Positions 8,153-17,198 are shown, numbered from the stretch's first letter. The stretch: 64,000 nt of DNA from Flagellimonas sp947499585 (GCF_044596045.1 NZ_CP138995.1:62001-126000); one strand, 5' to 3'. The notes: a model not told the origin generated them from the letters alone. Numbers and translations are program-made.

Positions 8153-11152
8153 ATGTACCTCAACTGCCATACCTATTTTAGCATGCGCTATGGAACATTT
8201 TCCGAGCTGGAGTTATTAGAACTCGCTCAACAAAACCAGATAACTCAATTGGTGTTAACAGATATCAACAACACCTCTGCTTGTCTCAATTTTGTGAGAA
8301 AAGCTACAGAATATGGGGTTAGACCCATTTTAGGAATTGATTTTAGAAATGACGTTCGGCCTTGCTTTATAGGAATTGCAAAGAACAATGAAGGCTACTT
8401 AGAACTAAACAATTTTTTATCCCAGCATATTCATGAAGAACTTAAAATTCCTCAACGAGCCCCAAGATTCAAGGATGCATTTGTTATCTATCCATTTGAG
8501 CAGGCATTATTAAATGACATGCAAGATTTTTTAGAACACGAATTTATAGGAATCTCCATCCATGACTTGAGAAGATTGCCATTCTCTGGATTGATAAAAC
8601 TTAAAAACAAATTAGTAGTACAACAAGCTGTTACTTTCCGAAATAAAAGTGATTTTAATGCACACCGATTGTTACGTGCCATTGACAACAATGTGCTTCT
8701 GAGCAAACTCCCAAAAGAGCAAGAAGCAAATGAGGATGAGAAAATGTTTCCCATACAAAACCTGGCAACTGCTTTTTCAGAATACAGTTTTATTCTGGAG
8801 AACACTGAAAAACTTCTCCAGAAATGCAGTATTCATTTCGACTTTTCAAAAGGACGAAAACCCCAAAACCTCCAAAGCTATACAGGTAGTGTGGAAGAAG
8901 ATGAAAACCTCATTGAAAAACTATGCCATGAAGGACTTCCGTATCGATATAAGGTAATTGAGAATTCTATCAAAAACCGATTGAACAAAGAATTAAAGCT
9001 CATTAAGAAAATGGGGTTCGTTTCTTATTTCTTAATCAATTGGGACATTGTTTCCGAGGCGAACCGAAGGGGTTTTTATTATGTGGGACGAGGAAGTGGT
9101 GCCAATAGTATTGTAGCCTACCTACTTAGAATCACTGATGTAGACCCTATGGAACTTGACCTTTATTTTGAACGATTTATTAATCTATACAGAGCCAACC
9201 CTCCCGATTTTGATATAGATTTTTCTTGGAGAGACAGACCGGCCATGACCCAGTACATTTTTGAGCGTTTTGATCATGTAGCGCTTTTAGGAACTTATGT
9301 CACCTTTAAAGAACGAGGGGTAATTAGGGAATTGGGTAAAGTTTTTGGGCTTCCCGCACAAGAAATCGATTTCCTATCCACCGGCAGGTATACTCTTTCA
9401 CAATTGGATGATATTTCCAGGCTTGTTCTTAAATATGGTGCCTTGTTAAAGGGAAAGCCCAACTATCTAAGCATTCATGCTGGAGGAATATTGATCAGCG
9501 AAAAACCATTGCATTGGTTTTCTGCCACTAATTTGCCTCCAAAAGGATTTCCTACTACGCAATATGATATGGTCATCGCAGAAGATGTGGGTCTTTATAA
9601 GTTTGATATTTTGGGACAACGCGGATTGGGAAAGATAAAAGAAGCTTTGGAAATTATTTCTTACAATCAGCCAGAAAAGCATAAGGAAATAGACATCCAT
9701 GACATTAAAGGTTTTAAGACAGATGTTACTATAAATAACCTTATTAAGACAGCGCAATGTATGGGATGTTTTTATGTGGAATCTCCCGCTATGCGAATGC
9801 TTTTAAGAAAACTGGAGGTTGATAACTATTTGGGGCTCGTGGCAGCAAGTTCAATCATTAGACCAGGAGTGGCCAAGAGTGGCATGATGCGAGAATATAT
9901 ATTACGCCATCGAAACAAAGGAAGAGCCGAGGAAAAAGCACATCCTGTAATGTTGGACATTATGCCTGACACCTATGGTGTAATGGTCTACCAAGAAGAT
10001 GTGATTAAAGTAGCCCATCATTTTGCTGATTTGGATTTAGGAGAAGCAGACGTACTCCGTAGAGGAATGAGCGGTAAATTCCGTTCGCGTGAAGAATTTC
10101 AAAAAGTCAAGGACAAGTTCATATCAAATTGCAGAAAAAAAGGTTATGATGACACTCTCATTTTTGAAATTTGGAATCAAGTAGCCAGTTTTGCAGGCTA
10201 TGCCTTTGCCAAGGGGCATTCCGCCTCTTATGCTGTAGAGAGTTACCAAAGCTTGTTCTTAAGAGCATACTTTCCTTTGGAATATATGGTTGCCGTACTC
10301 AATAATGGAGGCGGCTTCTACCGCTCCGAATTTTATATTCATGATGCCCGTATGATGGGCGCAACAATCCACTCGCCTTGTATAAATAACAGCGATGTAT
10401 CCAATCGAATCTATAAGAAACATATTTATCTCGGAATGATGTATCTACGAGATTTAGAAAGTAGGGTAGTAGAACGAATTTTAAAAGAGAGAATTCTACA
10501 TGGCAACTTTGTTTCTTTAGAAGACTTTCTGGATAGAGTGACTATTTCTGTAGAGCAATTGTCAATCCTTATCCGCATTGACGCCTTTAGGTTTACCAAA
10601 ATCAACAAACATGAACTGCTTTGGAAAGCACATTTAATGTTATCCAAAAATGATCGTTTGGAGCACCCCAAGCTTTTTCCACCTCGCCATCAAAAATTCC
10701 AAATTCCTAAACTGCATACCACAAATCTTGAAACCGCCTTTGAACAACTGGAACTGTTAGGGTTTAGTCTATGCAGTCCTTTTGAGTTATTGGCAGAACC
10801 TCTAAAAAATTCCAACGGACAACAGAATTTAAAACGCTACCTAAACAAACATATCGACATCTATGGTTATCTGATAACAGTGAAGAATACCAGCACCCAT
10901 AATGGCAAGCACATGCATTTCGCGACCATGGTAGACCAACATGGCGAAGTGTTTGACACAGTACTTTTCCCTCCAGTTGCTGCTAAATATCATTTTAGAG
11001 GTAAAGGTATCTATAGGTTTTATGGCAAAGTGGTAGAAGAATTTGGTTTTTTGAGCATTGAAGTCATTAAAATGCAAAAGCAAGACTATATATCTGATCC
11101 TCGTTATGCGGATATGAAAACAAGTAAGAAATTACTAAAGAGTAAATCTTAA
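8153..11152 (+). CDS. DnaE-type (polymerase III alpha-like) error-prone polymerase
   Basis: This is a C-family DNA polymerase of 999 residues, shorter than the 1461-residue replicative DnaE encoded at 17425-21810. The catalytic aspartates are present: PPDFDIDF (Asp352, Asp354, Asp356) and KFDILG (Asp485). GRGSGANS and FAGYAFAKGHSASYA match the DnaE fold. The N-terminal PHP domain is degenerate: it reads NCHTYFS and TDINN where the replicative copy has HLHNHSQFS and TDHAN, so metal binding and proofreading are probably lost. A C-terminal OB-fold region (IDIYGYLITVKN) remains. Coupling to dinB recalls the ImuB-DnaE2 mutasome, and translesion synthesis is the probable role. It ends 2 bases before an opposing gene. 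Confidence 0.9.
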   Translation: MYLNCHTYFSMRYGTFSELELLELAQQNQITQLVLTDINNTSACLNFVRKATEYGVRPILGIDFRNDVRPCFIGIAKNNEGYLELNNFLSQHIHEELKIPQRAPRFKDAFVIYPFEQALLNDMQDFLEHEFIGISIHDLRRLPFSGLIKLKNKLVVQQAVTFRNKSDFNAHRLLRAIDNNVLLSKLPKEQEANEDEKMFPIQNLATAFSEYSFILENTEKLLQKCSIHFDFSKGRKPQNLQSYTGSVEEDENLIEKLCHEGLPYRYKVIENSIKNRLNKELKLIKKMGFVSYFLINWDIVSEANRRGFYYVGRGSGANSIVAYLLRITDVDPMELDLYFERFINLYRANPPDFDIDFSWRDRPAMTQYIFERFDHVALLGTYVTFKERGVIRELGKVFGLPAQEIDFLSTGRYTLSQLDDISRLVLKYGALLKGKPNYLSIHAGGILISEKPLHWFSATNLPPKGFPTTQYDMVIAEDVGLYKFDILGQRGLGKIKEALEIISYNQPEKHKEIDIHDIKGFKTDVTINNLIKTAQCMGCFYVESPAMRMLLRKLEVDNYLGLVAASSIIRPGVAKSGMMREYILRHRNKGRAEEKAHPVMLDIMPDTYGVMVYQEDVIKVAHHFADLDLGEADVLRRGMSGKFRSREEFQKVKDKFISNCRKKGYDDTLIFEIWNQVASFAGYAFAKGHSASYAVESYQSLFLRAYFPLEYMVAVLNNGGGFYRSEFYIHDARMMGATIHSPCINNSDVSNRIYKKHIYLGMMYLRDLESRVVERILKERILHGNFVSLEDFLDRVTISVEQLSILIRIDAFRFTKINKHELLWKAHLMLSKNDRLEHPKLFPPRHQKFQIPKLHTTNLETAFEQLELLGFSLCSPFELLAEPLKNSNGQQNLKRYLNKHIDIYGYLITVKNTSTHNGKHMHFATMVDQHGEVFDTVLFPPVAAKYHFRGKGIYRFYGKVVEEFGFLSIEVIKMQKQDYISDPRYADMKTSKKLLKSKS

Positions 11153-11154
11153 GA

Positions 11155-12432
11155 CTATGCCGTCGCAAGTTCTTGTAACGCATTCACCAAATAATCAATG
11201 TCCTTTTTGGTAATATAAATAGCAAAGGAAAGACGTAGCGCATTTAAGCCATGACTTGTCATGGGCCTGCAATCAATACCATAATTCTCCCAAAGCTTTT
11301 CTTTGATATCCTTAACGTCCTTTCCATTTACCTCTACCACCTGAATAGCACTAGAAAGGTCATCTAGCGCTGGACTTTTTATGGTAAAATGATCATTCCC
11401 CTCAATCTTAGACCGAAAATAGGTCTTAAGTTCATAGCTCCGTCTATGTATTACTTCAGCACCTATCGTATTATGAAAATCAACAGAGGCACCTAGCCCT
11501 AAAACTTCTGGCAGATTGCGGGTATTGTAATTCTCCAATCGACGAATACTTTCATCTGTATGTCCACGGGCGACCATTAAAGGTTTTAAATGATGTTGGC
11601 TTTCTTTTTTGGCATAAAACACTCCTACACCTTTAGGAGAAAACAACCATTTATGGGAGCTGGCCGAATAAAAATCACAGCCCAATTCATGCAAATCTAT
11701 TTTAAACATCCCAGCTGATTGCGCACCATCCACAGCTACTAAAATCCCTTTTTCATGAGCTATTTTGGAAATTTCTTGAACTGGTAACAACATACCATTG
11801 GTATTCACCATATGGCACATGGAGATTATTTTGGTCTTTGGTGATATTGCCTTTTTATAAACTTCTGTCAATTCTGAAACACTTTTAGGGAGAACCGGCA
11901 ATTCTGGACGAACCAATCGTATGCCTTTGGTTTCCTGCCAGACTTCCCAAGGAATTGACCCACTTGGATGTTCATGGTCGGCCAAAATAATCTCATCCCC
12001 TGGCTGCAGGTCAAAACTCCGTGCTATAAGATTCATTCCTTCAGTGGTATTATGAATCAATGCAATTTCCTCTGCATCCACCGAAAAAAGGTTGGCAATG
12101 CTTTCTCGAACTTTTTCTTTTTCCTTTTGCCATCCGCCCCACATATATTTGGAAGGAAACCCATCCAATAAATCCCTAAACCCTAATGTGGCTTGGCGTA
12201 TAGAAGTTGAAGAAGCACCTAAGGAAGCATTGTTGAAGTAGCGAAGTCCATCCGCCATATTAAATTGGGATTTAACCAACTCCCAATACGCTTCTGATGT
12301 ATAATCGCCTTCAAAAAGTCCTTCTGCTTTCCAATGATTAGTCAAAGAATTACCAAATACTGGCAACGCAAAGGAACCTATTGCTCCTTGACCAAGACGT
12401 TTTAAAAAAGTTCTTCGGGTTTTATAATCCAT
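11155..12432 (-). CDS. Class V aminotransferase / isopenicillin-N-epimerase-like PLP enzyme with Tat-like leader
   Basis: The 425-residue protein belongs to the class V aminotransferase (cysteine desulfurase-like) fold. The PLP-binding lysine is Lys261 in SASSHKWLFSPKG, preceded by the cofactor aspartate in VAVDGAQSAG. IHNTTEGMN is the phosphate-binding turn. The N-terminus MDYKTRRTFLKRLGQGAIGS contains a twin-arginine motif followed by a hydrophobic stretch (FALPVFG), so it is probably exported folded through Tat. That is unusual for this family overall but known in epimerase-like members. The substrate cannot be told from sequence. It is 107 bases downstream of the acyl-CoA dehydrogenase on the same strand. 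Confidence 0.85.
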   Translation of the reverse strand: MDYKTRRTFLKRLGQGAIGSFALPVFGNSLTNHWKAEGLFEGDYTSEAYWELVKSQFNMADGLRYFNNASLGASSTSIRQATLGFRDLLDGFPSKYMWGGWQKEKEKVRESIANLFSVDAEEIALIHNTTEGMNLIARSFDLQPGDEIILADHEHPSGSIPWEVWQETKGIRLVRPELPVLPKSVSELTEVYKKAISPKTKIISMCHMVNTNGMLLPVQEISKIAHEKGILVAVDGAQSAGMFKIDLHELGCDFYSASSHKWLFSPKGVGVFYAKKESQHHLKPLMVARGHTDESIRRLENYNTRNLPEVLGLGASVDFHNTIGAEVIHRRSYELKTYFRSKIEGNDHFTIKSPALDDLSSAIQVVEVNGKDVKDIKEKLWENYGIDCRPMTSHGLNALRLSFAIYITKKDIDYLVNALQELATA

Positions 12433-12539
12433 TCCACTTTGTTTTACAGCAATAAAGTTACCATTGGCATAATCGCACCAATCTAATATAAGGATTTCAC
12501 CTTGTCCTTTATTCCTAAAATGAAATGAACCTACCTAAT

Positions 12540-13718
12540 CTATTTGAAAGCAGGAAGTCCTGTAATATCCGCACCCGTAATCAATAAGTGGATATCATGT
12601 GTTCCCTCATAAGTGATTACACTCTCCAGGTTCATCATATGACGCATGATGCTATACTCACCGGTAATACCCATTCCACCTAAAACTTGTCTTGCTTCTC
12701 GTGCAATCTTGATTGCCATATCCACATTGTTACGCTTGGCCATAGATATTTGCGCAGTAGTTGCTCGACCTTCGTTTTTAAGCTGTCCCAATCTGAACGC
12801 TAATAATTGAGCCTTGGTGATTTCCGTAATCATCTCGGCCAATTTCTTTTGTTGCAACTGTGTAGCAGCAATGGGTTTTCCAAACTGAATACGCTCTTTG
12901 GCATACCTAAGTGCAGTATCATAACAATCCATGGCAGCACCGATTGCTCCCCAAGCAATACCATAACGAGCAGAATCCAAGCAGCCCAATGGAGCGCCCA
13001 ATCCACTTTTACCTGTCAAAAGATTCTCTTTAGGCACTTTCACATTATCAAAAATGAGCTCACCAGTGGCCGAAGCTCTTAAAGACCATTTATTATGCGT
13101 TTCTGGAGTAGAGAAACCTTCCATGCCACGCTCCACAATAAGTCCATGTATTCTTCCTTCTTCATTTTTAGCCCAAACCACGGCAATGTCCGCAAATGGT
13201 GAATTGGAAATCCAAAGCTTAGCACCATTTAATAGAAAATGGTCACCCATATCTTTATACTTGGTTTCCATACCACTAGGATTGGAACCATGATTGGGTT
13301 CTGTTAGTCCAAAACAACCCATCCATTCCCCTGTTGCTAATTTTGGTAAATATTTTTTTCGTTGTTCTTCTGATCCGTATGCAAAAATTGGGTACATCAC
13401 CAAAGAAGACTGGACAGAAGCCGTTGAACGAACTCCACTATCCCCCCTTTCAATTTCTTGCATGATCAACCCGTAGCTTATTTGATCCAAGCCTGCCCCA
13501 CCATATTCTTCAGGAATGTATGGTCCGAAGGCTCCAATCTCTGCCAATCCTCCAATAATTTCTTTGGGAAATTCAGCTTTTTGGGCATATTCTTCTATAA
13601 TTGGTGAAACATCACGCTTCACCCATTGACGGGCGGCATCACGTACCAATTTATGTTCTTCAGAAAGTAAATCGTCAAGATTGTAGTAATCAGGGGCTTC
13701 AAATAAATCTGGCTTCAT
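12540..13718 (-). CDS. gcdH: Glutaryl-CoA dehydrogenase-like acyl-CoA dehydrogenase
   Basis: This FAD flavoprotein most likely oxidises and decarboxylates glutaryl-CoA to crotonyl-CoA in lysine and tryptophan breakdown. The 392-residue protein has the acyl-CoA dehydrogenase order: helical N-domain, FGLTEPNHGSNPSGMET in the beta domain and a C-terminal helical domain. The catalytic base is Glu371 in VITYEGTHDIH, the position used by glutaryl-CoA and isovaleryl-type enzymes. RSTASVQSSLVMYPI and ERGDSGVRS strongly resemble glutaryl-CoA dehydrogenases. It appears to be a single gene with its own promoter element upstream. Confidence 0.85.
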   Translation of the reverse strand: MKPDLFEAPDYYNLDDLLSEEHKLVRDAARQWVKRDVSPIIEEYAQKAEFPKEIIGGLAEIGAFGPYIPEEYGGAGLDQISYGLIMQEIERGDSGVRSTASVQSSLVMYPIFAYGSEEQRKKYLPKLATGEWMGCFGLTEPNHGSNPSGMETKYKDMGDHFLLNGAKLWISNSPFADIAVVWAKNEEGRIHGLIVERGMEGFSTPETHNKWSLRASATGELIFDNVKVPKENLLTGKSGLGAPLGCLDSARYGIAWGAIGAAMDCYDTALRYAKERIQFGKPIAATQLQQKKLAEMITEITKAQLLAFRLGQLKNEGRATTAQISMAKRNNVDMAIKIAREARQVLGGMGITGEYSIMRHMMNLESVITYEGTHDIHLLITGADITGLPAFK

Positions 13719-13734
13719 TCAAGAAAATTTTAAT

Positions 13735-13742
13735 CAAAGGTA
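13735..13742 (-). promoter_or_regulatory. -7 promoter element for the glutaryl-CoA dehydrogenase gene
   Basis: On the minus strand this reads TACCTTTG, a full match to the Bacteroidota -7 consensus TAnnTTTG, placed 16 bases before the start codon. The -33 TTG partners nearby have non-ideal spacing. Confidence 0.5.
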
Positions 13743-13774
13743 ATAATGAAATATAACAATTCACATCCAAATTG

Positions 13775-14488
13775 TTACATTTTTAAATAGAATGCTTTCG
13801 TTAAACTAATATAATCCTTTGTGTATTGTTGACGTTCCAATTCAATGGTCAATTCATCTATTTCAGGCTTAGTTTCTAAAAAACAAAATTCCAGCATGCT
13901 CCTTATAAAATCTGTATTGGGATTTCCTTTTACTCTGGTTATTCTTTGCAAATGAAGTCCAAACTCTTTCGCTAAACCAACAAATTGGATTTCTTCTTTA
14001 AAAGGAATGATTACTGAGAAAAGCCCATTTTCAGAAAGTAGTTTTGATACTCCTTCCAAAAGTTCATTGAAAGGCAAGGAAATATTCTGGCGCGCTTTGT
14101 CTCTAGAAGCATCCCCGCTTGTAACTTCTTCTGAATAAAATGGTGGGTTTGAAACTATTAAATCATAACTATCTTCTATCTCATCCATGAATTCATCCAG
14201 TCCTGCATGATAGCAAAATAGTCTATCTGCCCAAGGCGATGCTTCAAAATTTTCCACGCACTGTTCATAAGCACTTTCATCCAACTCAATAGCATCAATG
14301 GTTTCTGCAGTGGACCGCTGAGCCATTTGCAACGCAATTAAGCCAGTTCCCGCTCCAATATCCAAAATAGAATCAGGTTGGGATTCCAAAGATGCCCAAG
14401 CCCCCAGTAATACTCCGTCAGTGCCAATTTTCATCGCACAGCGATCTTGGTGAACCTCAAACTGCTTAAACTTAAATGGGCTACTCAT
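13775..14488 (-). CDS. trmN6: tRNA1(Val) (adenine-37-N6)-methyltransferase
   Basis: This enzyme methylates N6 of adenosine 37 next to the anticodon of tRNA-Val, using S-adenosylmethionine. The 237-residue protein begins with FKFKQFEVHQDRCAMKIGTD, typical of the YfiC/TrmN6 family. It has the SAM-binding motif DIGAGTGLIALQMAQ and the catalytic NPPF motif (IVSNPPFYSEE) used by N6-adenine methyltransferases. The start codon lies inside the 3' end of the sulfatase gene, an 8-base overlap, so the two are probably translationally coupled. Confidence 0.9.
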   Translation of the reverse strand: MSSPFKFKQFEVHQDRCAMKIGTDGVLLGAWASLESQPDSILDIGAGTGLIALQMAQRSTAETIDAIELDESAYEQCVENFEASPWADRLFCYHAGLDEFMDEIEDSYDLIVSNPPFYSEEVTSGDASRDKARQNISLPFNELLEGVSKLLSENGLFSVIIPFKEEIQFVGLAKEFGLHLQRITRVKGNPNTDFIRSMLEFCFLETKPEIDELTIELERQQYTKDYISLTKAFYLKM

Positions 14489-15911
14489 CTATTCTACCAG
14501 GCTCTCTAGTTTCGGACCCTTCCAACTCATATAAAGAATCTCCAAGTCTTGATCTCATATTATTGGCCAAATACTTGATTTTAGAAACTACTTCAGGGTT
14601 TTCAGATGCAACATTTTTAGTTTCACTAATATCATTTACCACATCGTATAGCTCAATTTCTTCCATGTCAATCATCCTATATTCACCCGGCAATCCATCC
14701 TTTCCCGGTTCTTGACCGTCCATAGTACGATAACGATGCGGAAAGTACAGTTTCCATTTTCCATAGCGTACTCCAAACATTTCGTTCACTCGATAATAAA
14801 AGAAATAGGCTTCCTGGACAGGTTCTTCACTTTCTCCAGACAAAACACTCCAGGCGTTCTTACCATCTATTATTTTCTGAGGTAATTTAGCCCCAACAAG
14901 CTCAGCAATAGTGGGTAGAATATCGATGGCCATTACAGGCACATCAACAACTTTTGCTGGCTTTAATTTTTTTGGATATTTTATAATGAATGGTTCGCGC
15001 TGACCACCTTCCCATGCTGTTCCTTTTCCTTCACGAAATGGCTCAGCACTTCCAGCATGATTTCCGTAGGATAACCAGGGACCATTATCCGAAGTAAAAA
15101 TAACAATAGTGTTTTCTTCAAGGCCATTATCCTTAAGGGTTTTCAAAATCTGCCCTACAGACCAATCAATTTCCATAATCACATCCCCGTACAATCCTCT
15201 TTTTGACTTCCCTTTAAACTTATCAGAAACAAACAAGGGAACATGGGGTTGTGGATGCGGCACATATAAGAAGAAAGGATTATCCTTATTTCTTTTGATA
15301 AAATCCACACTACGCTCCGTTATTTGAGTGGTCAATTGTGACTGCTCCGTTAAAGTGTCAATTACAGTTTCATTTTCATACAACGGCAGGTCCGGAAAGT
15401 TAAAAATTGGCCCTTGTTGTGGGTGATAGGGCCACATATCATTGGAATAGGGAATGCCAAACCATTCATCAAACCCGTGTCTGGTGGGCAAAAACTTTTG
15501 ATGATGTCCTAGGTGCCACTTTCCATAGATAGCGGTAGCATATCCCTTTTCTTTTAGCATCTCCGCAAGAGTGGTCTCTGTCGCGTTTATTCCATGAGTA
15601 TTGTCTGGTCCTAAAGCATTATGAATACCTATACGATTTGGGTAACAACCTGTTAATATACCAGCCCTTGAAGCGGAACATACTGCTTGCGCGGAATAGT
15701 AACTGGTCAATTTGACGCCTTCAGCAGCCATTTGATCCAAATGGGGAGTTTCTATATCAGGTGAACCAAAAACACCTACATCCTGATATCCTTGATCATC
15801 GGTGAAAATTAGCACAACGTTTGGTGGACCTTCAGGTTTTTTGGTTTCCTCCTGTTTATTTCCACAAGAAACAAGACAAAAAACAAAGACAATAAAACAA
15901 TAGCGAAACAT
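14481..15911 (-). CDS. Sulfatase (arylsulfatase, S1 family) lipoprotein
   Basis: The enzyme hydrolyses sulfate esters, probably on a sulfated sugar. The 476-residue protein starts with a lipoprotein signal (lipobox LVSC, Cys16), so it is anchored in the envelope. Metal-binding Asp38-Asp39 lies in LIFTDDQGYQD. The active-site signature VCSASRAGILTG (Cys78) is of the cysteine type whose Cys is converted to formylglycine by a maturase; no maturase gene is in the window. The KWHLGHH and TSDNGPW motifs are also typical. It lies between rimM (55 bases upstream) and trmN6 (8-base overlap), an odd place for a catabolic enzyme. The natural substrate cannot be deduced. Confidence 0.92.
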   Translation of the reverse strand: MFRYCFIVFVFCLVSCGNKQEETKKPEGPPNVVLIFTDDQGYQDVGVFGSPDIETPHLDQMAAEGVKLTSYYSAQAVCSASRAGILTGCYPNRIGIHNALGPDNTHGINATETTLAEMLKEKGYATAIYGKWHLGHHQKFLPTRHGFDEWFGIPYSNDMWPYHPQQGPIFNFPDLPLYENETVIDTLTEQSQLTTQITERSVDFIKRNKDNPFFLYVPHPQPHVPLFVSDKFKGKSKRGLYGDVIMEIDWSVGQILKTLKDNGLEENTIVIFTSDNGPWLSYGNHAGSAEPFREGKGTAWEGGQREPFIIKYPKKLKPAKVVDVPVMAIDILPTIAELVGAKLPQKIIDGKNAWSVLSGESEEPVQEAYFFYYRVNEMFGVRYGKWKLYFPHRYRTMDGQEPGKDGLPGEYRMIDMEEIELYDVVNDISETKNVASENPEVVSKIKYLANNMRSRLGDSLYELEGSETREPGRIDE

Positions 15912-15966
15912 AATTTGAAGATGAAAGATGGGCTTAAATATAGTGTTAAATCACTACATTTTAGTT

Positions 15967-16494
15967 TTAAGATAGATAGAGATCCACCAGCCCTTCTGGT
16001 GTCTTTACATGAATCTGTTTGTTCTGGCGATCCACCTTGGTGATAATATCATCAGTAATGGGAATGAGTAATTCTTTGCCATCTTTCTCCGCTTCAAAAA
16101 GCTCTTGTGAAGCACTATCATTTACTGCTTTGATGATTCCAATATTTCCATGGACTTCATCCATCAAGGTAAATCCAATTACTTCGTGAAAATAAAACTT
16201 GTCTCCGGATAAAGGTGGAAGCATGTCTAAAGGAAGATACAATTCTGCCCCAATCATTTTATCGGCTGTGGGCTCATCTTTCACCTCTTCAAAATCAATA
16301 CGGAGCAAAGCTGATTTATGTAACCGACAGCGGTCAATAAAAAATGGAATCAGATTGTTCCCAATTGAAACAAATACTGATTCCATGTTTTCGTAGATAT
16401 CGGGCTCATCGGTATCTAATTTTACCAATAATTCACCCTTAAAACTATATTTTGAAACGACTTTGCCCAGGTAGAAACAATCTTCCTTACGCAT
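15967..16494 (-). CDS. rimM: 16S rRNA processing protein RimM
   Basis: RimM assists maturation of the 30S ribosomal subunit head, binding ribosomal protein S19. The 175-residue protein has the N-terminal RimM barrel (CFYLGKVVSKYSFKGELLVK) and a C-terminal PRC-like barrel, including FYFHEVIGFTLMDE and the conserved end VHVKTPEGLVDLYL. It follows rpsP by 11 bases, the standard gene order, and the two are surely co-transcribed. Confidence 0.95.
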   Translation of the reverse strand: MRKEDCFYLGKVVSKYSFKGELLVKLDTDEPDIYENMESVFVSIGNNLIPFFIDRCRLHKSALLRIDFEEVKDEPTADKMIGAELYLPLDMLPPLSGDKFYFHEVIGFTLMDEVHGNIGIIKAVNDSASQELFEAEKDGKELLIPITDDIITKVDRQNKQIHVKTPEGLVDLYLS

Positions 16495-16505
16495 AGTCTG
16501 AATGT

Positions 16506-17168
16506 TTACTCTTCTTCCTTGCTTGCTTCAGCTTCTTCTGCAGGAGCAGCTTCCTCAGCTTTAGCTTCTGGTTCTGCAGCAACTTCTTTAGCCGGTTCTG
16601 CTTCTTCCACTTTAGCTTCAGGCTCAGCAGCAACTTCTTCTTGTGCTGGAGCTTCTTCTGCAACTGCCTCAGCTACCTCAACAACAGGAGCACTTTCTTC
16701 AACAACTTCTTCTTCTACTTCTGGTAATGCTGCAGCAGCTCTTTTATCACTAACTTCTTTTTCAGCTTCCAATGCTTTGGCCTTAGCGTCAGCTTTTGCT
16801 TTATCCAAACCACCAACTTTAGCAGCTACAGCTTTTTCTTTTTCTTCAACCCAAGCTTTGAATTTCTCTTCTGCTTGCTCTTCGGTAAATGCTCCTTTAC
16901 GCACACCACCTAATAAGTGATGCTTCATCATAACACCTTTATAAGACAGAATTGCTCTAGCCGTATCTGTAGGCTGTGCTCCATTGCTCAACCATTTTAC
17001 AGATCCATCAACATCTAAATTGATGGTAGCAGGGTTCGTATTAGGATTATAAGTTCCCAATTTTTCCAAATATTTACCGTCTCTTTTTGATCTAGAATCT
17101 GCTGCAACCACCCAATAGAATGGTTTACCTTTTTTACCGTGTCTTTGTAGTCTAATCTTTACTGGCAT
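16506..17168 (-). CDS. rpsP: 30S ribosomal protein S16 with long Ala/Glu-rich C-terminal extension
   Basis: The first 85-90 residues are a normal S16 (MPVKIRLQRHGKKGKPFYWV, then ADSRSKRDGKYLEKLGTYNP). The full protein is 220 residues, more than twice the bacterial norm of 80-90. The extension starts with a charged helix (about 92-145) and continues as a low-complexity acidic tail rich in Ala, Glu, Val and Pro, with near-repeats of VAAEPEAKVEEAEPA and VAAEPEAKAEEAAPA. Extended S16 is, to my knowledge, common in Bacteroidota. The tail is probably disordered and exposed on the ribosome; its role is unknown. An overlapping open frame on the opposite strand is only an effect of the Ala/Glu-rich codons. 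Confidence 0.95.
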   Translation of the reverse strand: MPVKIRLQRHGKKGKPFYWVVAADSRSKRDGKYLEKLGTYNPNTNPATINLDVDGSVKWLSNGAQPTDTARAILSYKGVMMKHHLLGGVRKGAFTEEQAEEKFKAWVEEKEKAVAAKVGGLDKAKADAKAKALEAEKEVSDKRAAAALPEVEEEVVEESAPVVEVAEAVAEEAPAQEEVAAEPEAKVEEAEPAKEVAAEPEAKAEEAAPAEEAEASKEEE

Positions 17169-17183
17169 ATCACATTAATTTGT

Positions 17184-17198
17184 AGGGTGCCCGACCCT
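17184..17198 (-). promoter_or_regulatory. Small hairpin in the rpsP leader
   Basis: AGGGT and ACCCT form a perfect 5-base inverted repeat around a 5-base GC-rich loop, in the 5' leader and ending 15 bases before the rpsP start. An ATG-TGA minimal frame lies between the hairpin and the start. Both could influence initiation; no known riboswitch or ribosomal leader family is recognised. Confidence 0.3.

Noticed and set aside
11140..11170. Possible terminator between the convergent polymerase and aminotransferase genes
   Set aside because: Only 2 bases separate the coding regions and no hairpin with a T tract is present.
16519..16920. Ala/Ser-rich 133-aa frame on the plus strand opposite rpsP
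   Set aside because: It is the antisense of the repetitive Ala/Glu codons of the S16 tail, with no independent start signals.
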